DNA from: Saprospiraceae bacterium
Lineage (GTDB): Bacteria; Bacteroidota; Bacteroidia; Chitinophagales; Saprospiraceae
Direction of reading: 5' to 3'
DNA length: 6,820 nucleotides
Assembly (NCBI GenBank): GCA_007134625.1
Contig: SLKL01000350.1
Span: 1 to 6,820, forward strand
The notes beneath the pieces were generated by a model, which saw only the letters and a list, made by a program, of their open reading frames with translations, made no database searches and was not told the DNA's origin. Both the position numbers and the translations under genes were made by a program. Each line of letters opens with the position of its first letter. Within the stretch, counting starts at the first letter, position 1. Of this stretch, positions 6,311-6,820 are shown piece by piece.

Positions 6311-6459
6311 TTGACCTTTGAAATAGCTGCTGGCTTCTGGTCTCTGATTGTACCCGTAATTTTTAGCTATGAACCATTATTTTAACAAACTTGTATCTTG
6401 TATCTTATACCTCGTAACTGAACTCAATATGACCTTTGTCTTTTGACCTTTGACCGTCT
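6311..6459. repeat. Field of degenerate heptamer repeats
   Basis: Two blocks show a 7-bp period. At 6324-6351 four heptads run TAGCTGC, TGGCTTC, and so on. At 6390-6459 ten heptads stay in register: CTTGTAT occurs twice in a row (6390, 6397), then the units drift to ACCTTTG at 6432 and 6446. Another ACCTTTG lies at 6314, before the first block. The field starts five bases after the hydroxylase stop codon and has no coding frame. Function is unknown; it may be a dispersed repeat that grows by slippage. Confidence 0.6.
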
Positions 6460-6654
6460 GTCCCCCAAAACCACTTTAGGAGTGCATTGGTCTCTAATAC
6501 ACATCCTTGACGATAAAGATCAGGAAAAATTGAAAATTACTATTTATTGACTATCAATATGTTGTCGTCAAAATAGTGACTATGTATAAATGCGTATATT
6601 TAAATTTACGTATAGTTGAAACTTTATTATTCATTTTTACGTATATATACACAA
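6460..6654 (+). promoter_or_regulatory. AT-rich leader region of the ATPase gene with palindromes and direct repeats
   Basis: Several short symmetric sites crowd this stretch: TATTGA-CTA-TCAATA (6545-6559), ATAGT-G-ACTAT (6573-6583) and GTATATATAC (6641-6650). TTTACGTATA is repeated exactly at 6605 and 6636, 31 bp apart, about three helical turns. Looser copies of the core, TATGTATA and TGCGTATA, are at 6581 and 6591. TTGACGA (6507) is inverted at 6565. A one-mismatch -7 motif, TATAGTTG, lies at 6611-6618. This is compatible with an operator or promoter for the downstream gene, but binding is only inferred, and AT-rich DNA yields such symmetry easily. Confidence 0.4.
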
Positions 6655-6820
6655 ATGCATAATCAAATGGGTAATATTTTTGGAAACAAACCTGTATCAG
6701 GAGATGATTTTTTTGGGAGGCAAGACTTTGTAAAACATCTCAAAGGTATATTGATATCGAAAAATAGCTTTCTGTTACTCGGACTTCGAAGAACTGGCAA
6801 GAGCTCTGTCCTAGAAGAGG
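6655..6820 (+). CDS. P-loop ATPase, N-terminal fragment (3' end outside window)
   Basis: About 55 codons are present, open to the right edge. The fragment reads NIFGNKPVSGDDFFGRQDF, then a hydrophobic strand and the Walker A motif GLRRTGKSS. The pattern of a short N-terminus, PVxGxxFxGR and then a P-loop with two Arg before TGKS is that of STAND- and Orc1/Cdc6-like AAA ATPases that sense or remodel other molecules. Walker B, sensor and effector domains lie outside the window, so no function can be assigned. Two in-frame starts are possible, ATG at 6655 and ATG at 6667. The second begins MGNIFGNKP, closer to the usual family start; neither has a clear ribosome binding site. Its distinct AT-rich leader and separation from the upstream genes suggest an independent, perhaps accessory, locus. 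Confidence 0.75.
   Translation, partial: MHNQMGNIFGNKPVSGDDFFGRQDFVKHLKGILISKNSFLLLGLRRTGKSSVLEE

Noticed and set aside
6311..6459. CRISPR array
   Set aside because: The units are 7 bp and contiguous, with no spacers and no 25-40 bp direct repeat.

Overview
The window looks like a chromosomal segment from a Bacteroidota bacterium, probably of the Cytophagales type. Three lines of evidence point there. Matches to the Bacteroidota -7 promoter element TAnnTTTG lie just upstream of several genes. Leaders are A-rich and lack clear Shine-Dalgarno sites. The gene set also fits: an M16 peptidase, a META/HslJ lipoprotein, a GT9 glycosyltransferase with a Cys/His cluster, and a fatty acid hydroxylase. 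No taxonomic search was possible, so this is inference.

Layout from left to right. Positions 1-108 hold the last 35 codons of an Fe/Mn superoxide dismutase on the + strand, followed by a good intrinsic terminator. The gap 109-464, between this gene and the convergent M16 peptidase (465-1703, - strand), carries repeat-like hairpins. The long gap 1704-2513 holds the M16 promoter, a cluster of CATAG repeats, a short interrupted reading frame of doubtful meaning, a stretch of 7-bp-periodic DNA, and the leader of gabD. From 2514 all genes are on the + strand: succinate-semialdehyde dehydrogenase (2514-3965), a META-domain lipoprotein (4061-4534), a GT9 glycosyltransferase (4587-5585) and an Scs7/FA2H-type fatty acid hydroxylase (5659-6306). 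The gap 6307-6654 begins with a second, larger field of 7-bp-periodic DNA. It ends in an AT-rich, palindrome-rich stretch just before a truncated P-loop ATPase gene that runs off the right edge.

The genes do not form one obvious pathway. Superoxide dismutase (oxidative stress), GabD (GABA/succinate semialdehyde to the TCA cycle) and the M16 peptidase (protein turnover) are housekeeping. The lipoprotein, the GT9 enzyme and the hydroxylase all relate to the cell envelope. The lipoprotein and GT9 genes are 52 bp apart and could be cotranscribed; the hydroxylase appears to have its own promoter.

I did not find a complete new system here. The least explained material is non-coding: two fields of degenerate heptamer repeats, a family of AACCT...AGGTT hairpins, and the operator-like region in front of the truncated ATPase, which may open an accessory locus beyond the window.
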